Shown piece after piece: positions 1 to 7,580 of a stretch of DNA of 64,000 nucleotides. Within the stretch, counting starts at the first letter, position 1; the number at the start of each line of letters is the position of its first letter. The translations under genes and the position numbers were made by a program. Origin of the DNA: Corynebacterium pacaense (lineage in GTDB: Bacteria; Actinomycetota; Actinomycetes; Mycobacteriales; Mycobacteriaceae); contig NZ_LT821240.1 in assembly GCF_900169525.1 (NCBI RefSeq), positions 1,189,684-1,253,683 of the forward strand, written 5' to 3'. The notes beneath the pieces were generated by a model. That model saw nothing but the letters and a program-made list of their open reading frames with translations. It was not told where the DNA came from and searched no databases.

Positions 1-505
1 CACGAAACTCCGTCACCTGATCGGCGTGCGAGATCACATTGTCCACGATCAACAACCCACTGTGGGCGAGGACCCGGCGAAGCTCCGGCCAGTAATCCGC
101 ATAGAATGACCGCTCGGCGTCAAGAAAGATGAACGGCCACGCGCCATCCGCCTCGGTCTTGAGCAGCTCGCCGGCATCGCCCACCAGAACTTCGACCCGA
201 TCGCGGAGGCCACACTCCTCGAGATTGAACTCCGCCTCGGCGGAACGCTGGCGATCATTATCGATCGTGGTCATCCGCCCCCGCGTGGATCCCAGGGCAT
301 CGGCCAGCCAGATCGTGGAGTAGCCATTGGATGTGCCGATTTCCAGGAGCCGGTCGGGAGCGATGCCAACGACCAGCGTATGGAGGATCGCCGCCGATTC
401 CGGCTCAAGATTCCGCCTGCGATCTACCCGGGATTCCTGGGTGGCATCGAACTGCCTACCCTCTTGATACAGCTCGGCCAGGGACTGAAGGAGATTGGTG
501 TCCAT
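1..505 (-). CDS. SAM-dependent O-methyltransferase (3' end beyond the window)
   Basis: The reading frame starts at ATG 505-503 after a GAGG ribosome site and runs off the left edge, so about 168 residues are visible. It reads as a class I SAM-dependent O-methyltransferase of the catechol/caffeoyl-CoA type. Visible motifs are the SAM-binding strand EIGTSNGYSTIWLA, the acidic strand-2 residues in MTTIDND, and FIFLDAERSFYADYW in the region that binds the divalent metal in this family. The downstream strand LLIVDNV is also typical. The acceptor substrate cannot be deduced. The frame is continuous with no sign of damage. Confidence 0.85.
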   Translation of the reverse strand, partial: MDTNLLQSLAELYQEGRQFDATQESRVDRRRNLEPESAAILHTLVVGIAPDRLLEIGTSNGYSTIWLADALGSTRGRMTTIDNDRQRSAEAEFNLEECGLRDRVEVLVGDAGELLKTEADGAWPFIFLDAERSFYADYWPELRRVLAHSGLLIVDNVISHADQVTEFR

Positions 506-620
506 CGCCTCATAGTAATGGTGGCAAACATAGTTTCAACACAGTGAGATTCAAGCCACATTCCAAACCCCTGCATCCTCATGCCACAGATTCCGGCCAA
601 GCCCGGGTGAGGCTCTCCAC

Positions 621-873
621 AAACGGACAGCTCATCGCGGGAGCTGCGACCAGCTGACCGTCAACCCCAACCGCGGCCCGGATCCCCACCAGTACCCGCG
701 CAAACGGACAGCTCATCGCGGGAGCTGCGACCAGCTGACCGTCAACCCCAACCGCGGCCCGGATCCCCACCAGTACCCGCGCAAACGGACAGCTCATCGC
801 GGGAGCTGCGACCAGCTGACCGTCAACCCAAACCGCGGCCCGGATCCCCACCAATACCCGCGCAAACGGACAG
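621..873. repeat. 81-bp tandem repeat array, left part
   Basis: Units begin with aaacggacagctcatcgcgg at 621, 702 and 783, and a fourth begins at 864, so the period is exactly 81 bp. The units are almost identical; one or two bases vary, such as agtaccc against aatacccg. The fourth unit is interrupted after ten bases by the IS3-family element that starts at 874. Function is unknown. Because 81 is divisible by three, one minus-strand frame stays open as a 27-residue repeat, but it shows no protein-like features. Confidence 0.95.
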
Positions 874-900
874 TGAACCGGCCCGGGTTCTGTGCCGCTT

Positions 901-1881
901 CTATGCGGGGAGCGACTCCTCGGTGAGGGCCGCGTAGTAGGTCGCCTCGAACTCGTCGGGGCTGACCATTCCAAGGCTACCGTGAAGCCTTCGGTTGTTG
1001 TACCAGTCGACCCATCCGGCGGTCGCGAACTCGACGTCTGCGATTGTCTTGTAGGGGCCGTCGTGGAAGATCGTCGTACGCACGCATTCGGCCTTGTAGA
1101 GCCCGTTGATCGTCTCCATAAGCGCGTTGTCGTACGCATCGCCGACGGTCCCGATCGAGGCGGCGATACCCTCGAGCGCGAGATGCTCGGTGAGCATCAC
1201 GGAGGTGTATTGGGCCCCCGCATCCGAGTGGTGCCGCAGTTGTCCGGGGCCGACTCGGTGGCCTTGCCGGTCACGTTCCCAGAGCGCCATGCGCAGCGGG
1301 ATCATGACGAGGTCGACATGCTTGGTGGTCTGGACGTGCCAAGACACGATGCGTTGCGAGAACACGTCGAGGATGAACGCGACATACACCCATCCCGCCC
1401 AAGTGCGGACATAGGTGAAATCGGTGACCCACGTGTGATCGGGCCGCGGGGCGGTGAAGTCCCGGTTCAGCAGATCCCCGGCCCGGATCCCGTCCTTCAC
1501 ACGGATCGTCGTACGGATCGCTTTCGCCCGCGTGACGCCCGAAAGCCCCAATGCCCGCATGGCACGGTCGACTGCCCCGCGGGAGGCCTCCGGGAGCGCG
1601 GTGCGGCGGATCAGGGCGGTCATTTTCTTCCGCCCGTACAACCCCTCCGGAGTCATCCGACGACGTTGCTCACCGGCCTGATCCTCGACGGTCGTCCAGG
1701 CGGCGTCACGGACCGCGTCCACGACCATCGCGTCGGCTACTGTACGGGCCGAAATCCGGGGGCGTTTCCAGGACCGGTAGGTGCGTGCCGCGATCTTCAT
1801 GCCCTGCTCACGCAGGACGCGAACGATCGACTCGACGGCGAAGCCCTCCGAACGCATCTGGTCGATGAAGCCCATCATCAA
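901..1881 (-). CDS. IS3-family transposase OrfB (DDE integrase domain)
   Basis: This is the catalytic transposase subunit. An N-terminal HTH_21-like segment is followed by an rve integrase core of the retroviral type. The DDE residues fit: Asp154 in WVTDFTY, Asp220 in HHSDAGAQYTS and Glu256 in NALMETINGLYKAE, with 35 residues between the second Asp and Glu as is standard. The frame is -1 relative to orfA and overlaps its stop, starting at TTG 1881 followed by two ATG codons. It may therefore be made by translational coupling, by -1 frameshifting, or both. No damage is visible. Confidence 0.95.
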   Translation of the reverse strand: MMMGFIDQMRSEGFAVESIVRVLREQGMKIAARTYRSWKRPRISARTVADAMVVDAVRDAAWTTVEDQAGEQRRRMTPEGLYGRKKMTALIRRTALPEASRGAVDRAMRALGLSGVTRAKAIRTTIRVKDGIRAGDLLNRDFTAPRPDHTWVTDFTYVRTWAGWVYVAFILDVFSQRIVSWHVQTTKHVDLVMIPLRMALWERDRQGHRVGPGQLRHHSDAGAQYTSVMLTEHLALEGIAASIGTVGDAYDNALMETINGLYKAECVRTTIFHDGPYKTIADVEFATAGWVDWYNNRRLHGSLGMVSPDEFEATYYAALTEESLPA

Positions 1882-2189
1882 CGGTTGCGGGGGTCGAGCT
1901 CCCCCGCGAAGAAAGTCGTCGCCGCGCGCAGGATCGCTACGTCCTCACGGAGCCGACGGTTCTCGGCTTTGAGCCGCTTGATCTCAGCGTGCTCTTCGCT
2001 GGTTTGACCTTCTCTGGTGCCGGCATCGATCTCAGCTTGGATCACCCACCGGCGCAGCGACTCCACGCCGACGCCCTCCTGACGCGCAACGGCTGCGATC
2101 GCCTTCGCGTTCGATGGGTACTCCGATCGGTGCTCGCGCACCAGCCTGACCGCTCGTTCACGGACCTGCGCATCAATCTTCTTTGGCAT
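1878..2189 (-). CDS. IS3-family transposase OrfA (helix-turn-helix)
   Basis: The 103-residue protein has an HTH_Tnp_1 domain: an N-terminal basic segment, then a helix-turn-helix around AIAAVARQEGVGVESLRRWV, then a leucine-zipper-like helix (IKRLKAENRRLREDVAIL) ending near AATTFFAGELD. This architecture binds the terminal inverted repeats in IS3 elements. It lies upstream of orfB in the same element, overlaps it by four bases and is intact. Confidence 0.93.
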   Translation of the reverse strand: MPKKIDAQVRERAVRLVREHRSEYPSNAKAIAAVARQEGVGVESLRRWVIQAEIDAGTREGQTSEEHAEIKRLKAENRRLREDVAILRAATTFFAGELDPRNR

Positions 2190-2241
2190 GAAGCCATCCT
2201 CTCAACTCGAAAAGATGCGGCATCAAACCTGGGCCGGTTCA

Positions 2242-2333
2242 CAGCTCATCGCGGGAGCTGCGACCAGCTGACCGTCAACCCCAACCGCGGCCCGGATCCC
2301 CACCAATACCCGCGCAAACGGACAGCTCATCGC
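2242..2333. repeat. 81-bp tandem repeat array, right part
   Basis: The rest of the interrupted fourth unit runs to 2315. A partial fifth unit (aaacggacagctcatcgc) occupies 2316-2333, after which similarity ends. The CAG at 2242-2244 is the copied insertion target. Confidence 0.93.
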
Positions 2334-2364
2334 ACCGCCCCCCTCAGCGGACACGAACGAAAGA

Positions 2365-2402
2365 AGCCGCCACCCGCAACATCTCTGTTACAGGTGGCGG
2401 CT
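2365..2402 (-). terminator. Rho-independent terminator of rpmJ
   Basis: A perfect 10-bp stem (agccgccacc / ggtggcggct) is followed, in the minus direction, by TTCTTTCGTT. It lies just after the rpmJ stop codon. Confidence 0.8.
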
Positions 2403-2417
2403 CAAATCCCGCGAGTA

Positions 2418-2540
2418 TCAGCCCTGGCGAGCCTTGAAACGGGGTTCCTTCTTGTTGATCACGTAGACTTTGCCACGGCGACGCACGACCTGGGCGCCCG
2501 GCTTGTTCTTCAGCGACCGAAGGGAATTACGTACCTTCAT
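2418..2540 (-). CDS. rpmJ: 50S ribosomal protein L36, zinc-independent form
   Basis: This 40-residue, very basic protein starts [19 protein letters not shown] and ends EPRFKARQG, the hallmark ends of bacterial L36, a component of the large ribosomal subunit. It has none of the zinc-ligand Cys/His residues of the classical L36, so it is the zinc-independent (C-minus) form. The start has a strong AAAGGAG site. It is monocistronic with its own terminator. In organisms that hold both forms, the C-minus type is often induced under zinc limitation; the window does not show whether a second copy exists. Confidence 0.95.
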
Positions 2541-2690
2541 TGGGCGCTCCTTTCTCTCATGCGCAATAAGGCTAATTGAGCTCGGGTGATGAACACGCAG
2601 TTCGCGCGCGTCAACCCAGCTATGACACGAGGGATAATCTTAACCGACGAGTAGGGAACATCCAAAATTCCGCTGGCGCCCCCTGCCGCC

Positions 2691-2720
2691 CTGTCGTGCG
2701 ACAGAAAATATGCCTACGAT
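2691..2720 (+). promoter_or_regulatory. nadE promoter with overlapping palindrome
   Basis: A -10 box TACGAT (2715-2720) lies six bases before the nadE ATG, so the transcript is probably leaderless. A perfect palindrome, CTGTCG-tg-CGACAG (2691-2704), covers the -35 position and looks like a repressor site. The regulator is unknown; an NrtR-family NAD repressor would make sense but is only a guess. Confidence 0.5.
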
Positions 2721-2726
2721 GTTGGC

Positions 2727-3557
2727 ATGGCCAATTTACATGCATCGATCATCGATACCCTGCATACCCTCCCCTCCATTGACCCTGCGCGGGAGGTCGA
2801 GGAGCGAGTCCAGTTCCTCGTCGACTATCTGCGCGCATCCCACGGCAAGGGCCTGGTCCTTGGCATTTCCGGCGGCCAGGATTCCACGCTCGCGGGCCGT
2901 CTCTGCCAGCTGGCGGTCGAGCGGATCCGCGAGCAGGACACTTCCGAGCATGCCTTCATCGCGGTCCGCCTGCCCTACGGGGTGCAGGCCGATGAGGCTG
3001 ACGCCCAGACCTCGCTGGCCTTCATCAGGCCGGATAGAAGCGTGACCATCAACATCAAGGATGCGACGGATGCCACCTTCGCCACCACGGCGCAGGCCAT
3101 CGGACAGGCGGGCCTCAGCGACTTCAACAAGGGCAATATCAAGGCGCGGCAGCGGATGGTGGCACAGTACGCCATCGCCGGAGAGCTGGGTTTTCTGGTT
3201 GTGGGCACCGATCACGCGGCGGAGAACCTCGCCGGGTTCTTCACCAAGTTCGGTGACGGGGCCGCCGATATCCTGCCGCTGGCGGGCCTGAGCAAACGCC
3301 AGGGTGCGGCACTGCTCAGGGAGCTCGGCGCGCCGGAGTCGACATGGAAGAAGGTCCCCACCGCCGATCTCGAGGAGGACCGCCCCGCGCTGCCCGATGA
3401 ACAGGCCCTCGGGGTGACCTACCACGACATCGATACCTATCTGGAGGACGCCGGCGAGATTTCGCCCGCGGCCAACGCACGCATTGAGCACCTCTGGACG
3501 GTGGGCGAGCATAAGCGCCACCTTCCGGCCACCCCCCAGGATCAGTGGTGGCGCTAG
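2727..3557 (+). CDS. nadE: NH3-dependent NAD+ synthetase
   Basis: The enzyme amidates deamido-NAD+ to NAD+ with ammonia and ATP, the last step of NAD biosynthesis in the cytosol. At 276 residues it matches the short, ammonia-dependent NadE and has no glutaminase domain. The ATP-pyrophosphatase P-loop [14 protein letters not shown] is near residues 44-57. [20 protein letters not shown] is the conserved NaAD-binding segment, and [10 protein letters not shown] is also typical. The stop overlaps the 3' end of the convergent fructosamine-kinase-like gene by four bases. Confidence 0.95.
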   Translation: MANLHASIIDTLHTLPSIDPAREVEERVQFLVDYLRASHGKGLVLGISGGQDSTLAGRLCQLAVERIREQDTSEHAFIAVRLPYGVQADEADAQTSLAFIRPDRSVTINIKDATDATFATTAQAIGQAGLSDFNKGNIKARQRMVAQYAIAGELGFLVVGTDHAAENLAGFFTKFGDGAADILPLAGLSKRQGAALLRELGAPESTWKKVPTADLEEDRPALPDEQALGVTYHDIDTYLEDAGEISPAANARIEHLWTVGEHKRHLPATPQDQWWR

Positions 3558-4297
3558 AGCCGCAGGGTCGCCTCGGCGGCGCGCACCAGTTGCACCCCAT
3601 AGCCGGGGCCGTGGGTGAGCGCATGTACCGCGAGCGGGTGGAGCTGGTGCATCGGGGTGCGCCGTAGCCAGTCCCCCTCCAGCTTGACGACGCCCAGATA
3701 TCCACGCCGGATCTCTTCAATGAAGGGTGCACCGAAGAGTGCCAGCATGGCCAGGTCGGTCTCAGGGTGGCCACCGTGGGCCGCAGGATCAATCAGAACC
3801 GGCCCCTCCGTACCGAAAAGCAGGTTGCCCGCCCAGAGATCACCGTGGAGACGTGCGGGTTCCACATCCACCGCCATGTTCAGTACATGCTCACAGGCGG
3901 CCTGCACCGTGTGCAGGCCGGGTGTGCTGAGGTGGTGGCGTCGATAAGCGGCGAATGCAAAGGGCAGCACCCGCTGGTCCACGTAGAACCGCGCCCAGTT
4001 GTCGGTGGGGGTGCATTCCTGCTGCCGGGTGCCGATGTAGTTCGGCCCCGTCCACCCCGGCGGCGGCGAACCGAAGCTGTCGGCGCCGGCGCTGTGGATG
4101 ATCGCCAGCTGGCGTCCCGCCTCCCGGGCCGCCGCGGGGGTCGGCGGAACCTCCTCCACGCGCACCGTGGTGATCTGCCGCTCATCGGCGCTGAGAACCT
4201 CCACGACCGCGGTCGACGCCTGCCTCAACCAGGTCAGCCCCGCGGCCTCGGCAAGTGCTGACCGGGGCTCGCGGGGCGTCTTGGTGAAGGTCTCCAT
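3554..4297 (-). CDS. Fructosamine kinase-like phosphotransferase
   Basis: The 247-residue protein belongs to the fructosamine/ketosamine-3-kinase branch of the protein-kinase-like fold. The catalytic loop [11 protein letters not shown] and the metal-binding segment [19 protein letters not shown] are diagnostic. Family members phosphorylate ketosamines on glycated proteins or small molecules, which makes them unstable and so reverses glycation; the real substrate here is not known. The start codon overlaps the stop of the upstream flavin-binding gene by one base (TGATG), so the two are translationally coupled. Confidence 0.88.
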   Translation of the reverse strand: METFTKTPREPRSALAEAAGLTWLRQASTAVVEVLSADERQITTVRVEEVPPTPAAAREAGRQLAIIHSAGADSFGSPPPGWTGPNYIGTRQQECTPTDNWARFYVDQRVLPFAFAAYRRHHLSTPGLHTVQAACEHVLNMAVDVEPARLHGDLWAGNLLFGTEGPVLIDPAAHGGHPETDLAMLALFGAPFIEEIRRGYLGVVKLEGDWLRRTPMHQLHPLAVHALTHGPGYGVQLVRAAEATLRL

Positions 4298-4719
4298 CAG
4301 TAACGCTCGGGCTCCTCGCCGAGCTCAAACTGGCGTCCCGACACCTCTCTGGGGGTGATCCGGACATAGTTGTACTTCAGCGTGGGCACCCACGGCTTGA
4401 GGTCGAGGGTATCGGCATGCGCGATCTCGGCAGAGTCACGCACCAGCTCCGCGTTACCCTTGATCACCACGGACCAGGCGGTTCCCTCCTTGACCTCATC
4501 GACCTCGAAGAGCACGTCATGATTGAGGTTGATGGTGAACAGCTTGTTACCCTCCGCGGTACGGAAGTACAGGTTGCCCCCGTCCACCACATAATTCACG
4601 GGGAAGATGTCCATGTCGTCGCTTCGACGCACGACGATCCTGCCCAGCGTGGTGGAACCGAGAAGCTCGAAGGCCTCCTGCTCCCCGAGAACCCTGATGG
4701 GCCCGTTTGAGTCACTCAT
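4297..4719 (-). CDS. Pyridoxamine 5'-phosphate oxidase-related flavin-binding protein
   Basis: This small (140-residue) split-barrel protein is of the Pyridox_ox_2 / F420- or FMN-binding kind. The pattern LGRIVVRRSDDMDIFPVNYVV, LYFRTAEGNKL and a following VLFEVDEV strand is characteristic. The family covers cofactor-binding oxidoreductases and flavin reductase-like proteins of unknown substrate. I chose the ATG at 4719 (MSDSNGP); an in-frame TTG at 4740 would add seven residues but has no better ribosome site. It is the first gene of a two-gene operon with the kinase-like gene. Confidence 0.8.
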   Translation of the reverse strand: MSDSNGPIRVLGEQEAFELLGSTTLGRIVVRRSDDMDIFPVNYVVDGGNLYFRTAEGNKLFTINLNHDVLFEVDEVKEGTAWSVVIKGNAELVRDSAEIAHADTLDLKPWVPTLKYNYVRITPREVSGRQFELGEEPERY

Positions 4720-4794
4720 TGTGAACATCACTCCGCTCAACTAAAGAAAGGTAGATCATATTTCCGCCTCCAAGTTTAACCCGTGCGGTGCTAC

Positions 4795-5817
4795 TCAGCG
4801 GACCCTGACCGCGGTGCGGCCGTGAAGTTTGCTCGCCATGAGATCGGCTCCCGCCTGCGCAACCTCGGCGAGCTCCACGACCTGTGTCATCGCATCGAGG
4901 ACCTCGGTGTCCAGCGTCTCCGATAATAGAGCCCAGGCACGTCGCCGCTGGTCATGTGGCGCATCGACGGAATTGATACCCATCAGGTGCACGCCGCGGA
5001 GGATGAAGGGGAGTACCGTCGCCGGCAGATCGGGTCCCTGCGCCAGACCGCAGGCCGTGACCACCCCACCCCATTTGGTCTGGGCCAGGGCGTTGACAAG
5101 TGTGTGGGATCCCACTGAATCAACCACCCCCGCCCAGCGGGCCTTCTGCAGGGGCCTGCCGGGGCCGGAGAACTCATCCCGGTCACGTATCTCCGAGGCT
5201 CCGAGCCCGCGGAGATAGCCCTCGTGCAGCTCCCTGCGACCCGTCACCGCGACCGTGGTGTAGCCGAGCCTGTGCAACAGGTGCAGTGCTATGGAACCGA
5301 CGCCCCCGGTCGCTCCTGTCACCAGGATCTCCCCGTCCTCCGGCTTGACCTTCTGTCGGACCAGGGCATCCACGCTCAGTGCCGCGGTGTATCCCGCGGT
5401 ACCGAGTGCGCCGACCTGCTCCGCGGAGAAATTGAAGGGGATGTGCAAGGTCGATGCGGAGTCGACCCACAGTCGCTGGGTGTATCCGCCGTGGCGGCTC
5501 TCCCCCAGCCCGGCCCCGTTTACCACGACCTCGTCCCCGCGTCCGAATCGTTCATTGCGGCTCTCGATCACCGTTCCCACCGCATCGATGCCCGGGATCA
5601 GCGGCCAGATCCGCACCACTCCCCTGTCGCCGCGCAGCGCCATGGCGTCCTTGTAGTTGAGACTGGACCAGCCGACCTCGATGAGCAGGTCGCCGTCGCC
5701 CAGGAATGAGGGATCCCCGGAGGTGTCGCGGTAGTCCACCTCCACCTCGTCATTGACGCCTTTCGAGACGACGATGCTGTGGACTTCCTCGGTGCTTTTT
5801 GCTGTCGCTGGACTCAT
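4795..5817 (-). CDS. YhdH/YhfP-family quinone oxidoreductase (acryloyl-CoA reductase type)
   Basis: This 340-residue zinc-free medium-chain dehydrogenase/reductase has a GroES-like N-terminal domain (SSLNYKDAMALRG, PGIDAVGTV) and a Rossmann domain with the NADPH motif VTGATGGVGSIALHLL. The neighbouring VAVTGRRE favours NADPH. The closest known family is YhdH/AcuI, which reduces acryloyl-CoA and related activated double bonds. An N-terminal extension of about 13 residues (MSPATAKSTEEVH) precedes the conserved core. It is transcribed alone. Confidence 0.85.
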   Translation of the reverse strand: MSPATAKSTEEVHSIVVSKGVNDEVEVDYRDTSGDPSFLGDGDLLIEVGWSSLNYKDAMALRGDRGVVRIWPLIPGIDAVGTVIESRNERFGRGDEVVVNGAGLGESRHGGYTQRLWVDSASTLHIPFNFSAEQVGALGTAGYTAALSVDALVRQKVKPEDGEILVTGATGGVGSIALHLLHRLGYTTVAVTGRRELHEGYLRGLGASEIRDRDEFSGPGRPLQKARWAGVVDSVGSHTLVNALAQTKWGGVVTACGLAQGPDLPATVLPFILRGVHLMGINSVDAPHDQRRRAWALLSETLDTEVLDAMTQVVELAEVAQAGADLMASKLHGRTAVRVR

Positions 5818-5900
5818 GGCAGTCCATAGTAATCACTTGCCGGCCGGCGGATCCCCGGGAAAGCCGAAACCCCCCTCGGCAGGGAGCCAGGGGAGGGTTT

Positions 5901-5933
5901 CTGGGAGATTACTGGGAGATTACTGGGAGATTC
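5901..5933. repeat. Three tandem 11-bp repeats (ctgggagatta)
   Basis: Three head-to-tail copies of ctgggagatta lie at 5901, 5912 and 5923; the last ends in c instead of a. They sit between the 3' end of the aldehyde dehydrogenase gene (stop at 5948) and the start of the YhdH-like gene. The copy number may vary between strains. Confidence 0.9.
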
Positions 5934-5947
5934 TCAGCAAACGGGGG

Positions 5948-7339
5948 TCAGAAGGAACCGTCAATGTCGCTGACCACGATCGTCTTCTCATTGACGAACT
6001 CCTTGATACCGAGATCAATGAGCTCATGACCGTAACCGGAGTGCTTGACACCACCGAAGGGGATGTCCGCCTTGACGCCGGTTGGCTGGTTGATGAAAAC
6101 CATGCCGGTGTCGATGCGCAGGGCCACCGCCTGGGCGCGGTGGATGTCGGTGGAGAACACCGATCCACCCAGACCGAAGGGGGTGTCATTGGCGATGCGC
6201 ACCGCATCATCCTCATCCTTGGCGCGGTAGAGCTGCGTCACGGGGCCGAAGAACTCCAGCTGGGAGGTCTCGGACCCTTCGGGGATGTCGGTGAGCAGGG
6301 TGGGACGGTAGAATGCGCCCTGCTCCGGGACGGGCGCGCCGATCTCCTCGACGGTGACGCCCTCGGAACGTGCCAGTTCGACCTGCTTGGCCAGATCGTC
6401 GGCGGCCTTCTGGGAGGACAGCGGAGCCAGGGTGGTGGCGGGATCCAGCGGATCGCCGGCGACGAGCTCAGCGACGAACCCCTTATACGCGGCGAGGAAC
6501 TCGTCATAGACACTGTCGACGACGATCAGGCGCTTGGAGGAGACACACACCTGGCCGGCGTTCCAGTGCCGACCGAAGGAGGCCCACTTGGCCGCCTTTT
6601 CGATCTCGGCATCCTCGAGCACCACGAAGGCGTCTGCGCCACCGAGCTCGAGAGTGGACTTCTTCAGGTTCCTGGCCGCGGTCGAGGCGATCGCGGCACC
6701 CGCACCCTCCGAGCCGGTGAGAGCGACGCCACGGACCCGGGGATCGGAGAGGATCTGCTCGGATGCCTCGTGGGAGGCGAAGATGTTGGTCAGCAGACCC
6801 TCCGGGGCGCCGGCCTTGCGGTAGAGCTCCTCCATGGCCAGTGCCGACTGCGGAACGTTCGACGCATGCTTGAGCACGAGGGTGTTACCCGCGATCAGCT
6901 GCGGGGCAGAGATACGGATGACCTGGTAGAAGGGGAAGTTCCAGGGTTCAACGGTGTAGAGGACACCGAGGGGCTCGTTGACGATGGCAACGTCGGTGTC
7001 ACCGAAGCCCTCCGCGCGGATGTAGCGCGGGGTCAGATGCTCTGCGCCAAAGCGTGCGTAGTACTCCAGAATCTTCGCGGAAAGTTCCACCTCGGCCTCG
7101 GCCTCCCCGATGAGCTTGCCCATCTCGAGGGTGAGGATCTCGGCATACTCCCGGGAGTTCTCGCGGAGCTCATCCGCGGCCTTCTGCAGCAGCGCGGCGC
7201 GCTGCTCGATGGGTGTCTCCCGCCAGCTGAGGAACCGCTCGTGCGCACCCGCTATGGCAGCATCTATCTGCTCAGGGGTTGCGGTGTCGAAGGTCTTGAC
7301 GACCTCGCCGGTGTACGGATTGGTGGTGGCGTAAGCCAT
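5948..7339 (-). CDS. gabD: Succinate-semialdehyde dehydrogenase (NAD(P)+)
   Basis: This 463-residue aldehyde dehydrogenase oxidises succinate semialdehyde to succinate. Catalytic residues are Glu231 in TLELGGADAF and Cys265 in NAGQVCVSSKR, with the Rossmann motif LTGSEGAGAAI before them. EPWNFPFYQVIR and PFGGVKHSGYGHE fit the short SSADH group. I chose ATG 7339, which follows GAAAGGAC and a run of nine A residues; the frame stays open for another 116 codons upstream but that part is not protein-like. No gabT or transporter is adjacent, so the physiological aldehyde is uncertain. Confidence 0.88.
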   Translation of the reverse strand: MAYATTNPYTGEVVKTFDTATPEQIDAAIAGAHERFLSWRETPIEQRAALLQKAADELRENSREYAEILTLEMGKLIGEAEAEVELSAKILEYYARFGAEHLTPRYIRAEGFGDTDVAIVNEPLGVLYTVEPWNFPFYQVIRISAPQLIAGNTLVLKHASNVPQSALAMEELYRKAGAPEGLLTNIFASHEASEQILSDPRVRGVALTGSEGAGAAIASTAARNLKKSTLELGGADAFVVLEDAEIEKAAKWASFGRHWNAGQVCVSSKRLIVVDSVYDEFLAAYKGFVAELVAGDPLDPATTLAPLSSQKAADDLAKQVELARSEGVTVEEIGAPVPEQGAFYRPTLLTDIPEGSETSQLEFFGPVTQLYRAKDEDDAVRIANDTPFGLGGSVFSTDIHRAQAVALRIDTGMVFINQPTGVKADIPFGGVKHSGYGHELIDLGIKEFVNEKTIVVSDIDGSF

Positions 7340-7580
7340 TTTTTTTTGTCCTTTCAGAATGTGTCCGGTGATATCAGGGGCGGATGGTCCGTCCGTCCCC
7401 GATCGCCGGCCCCACGAAAACTCGTGCAGATTCCACCCTACGCTCGCGGATATGACAACAACATGGATGATTGCTGAGAGTTTGGGAACACCCATGCTCA
7501 CAACCGCCCCGACACTCCGTCGACGGTGGTGTCCGATTTCCGCCAGACGGCAACCGCGCCAACGTGGTTCGATTGAGCAC

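Larger units (their letters stand above)
874..2241 (-). mobile_element. IS3-family insertion sequence, 1368 bp, apparently intact
   Basis: The ends are imperfect inverted repeats beginning TGAACCGGCCC on both sides (left end at 874, right end at 2241). The element is flanked by a 3-bp direct duplication, CAG, at 871-873 and 2242-2244, as expected for IS3-family transposition. It carries two overlapping minus-strand frames, orfA then orfB. Removing the element and one CAG restores a perfect 81-bp repeat unit, so the boundaries are exact. The clean target duplication suggests a fairly recent insertion. Confidence 0.95.

Noticed and set aside
579..1139. Minus-strand open frame made of repeated 27-residue blocks, which could be taken as a repeat protein
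   Set aside because: It comes from the 81-bp repeat, which is a multiple of three. The frame runs into the IS, has no ribosome site and no fold-like composition.
621..2333. Repeat array as a CRISPR
   Set aside because: The units are directly joined with no unique spacers, and no cas gene is in the window.
5753..7477. Long plus-strand frame of 574 codons opposite the aldehyde dehydrogenase
   Set aside because: It is a shadow on the reverse strand of a clear enzyme gene and reflects high GC at the third codon position.
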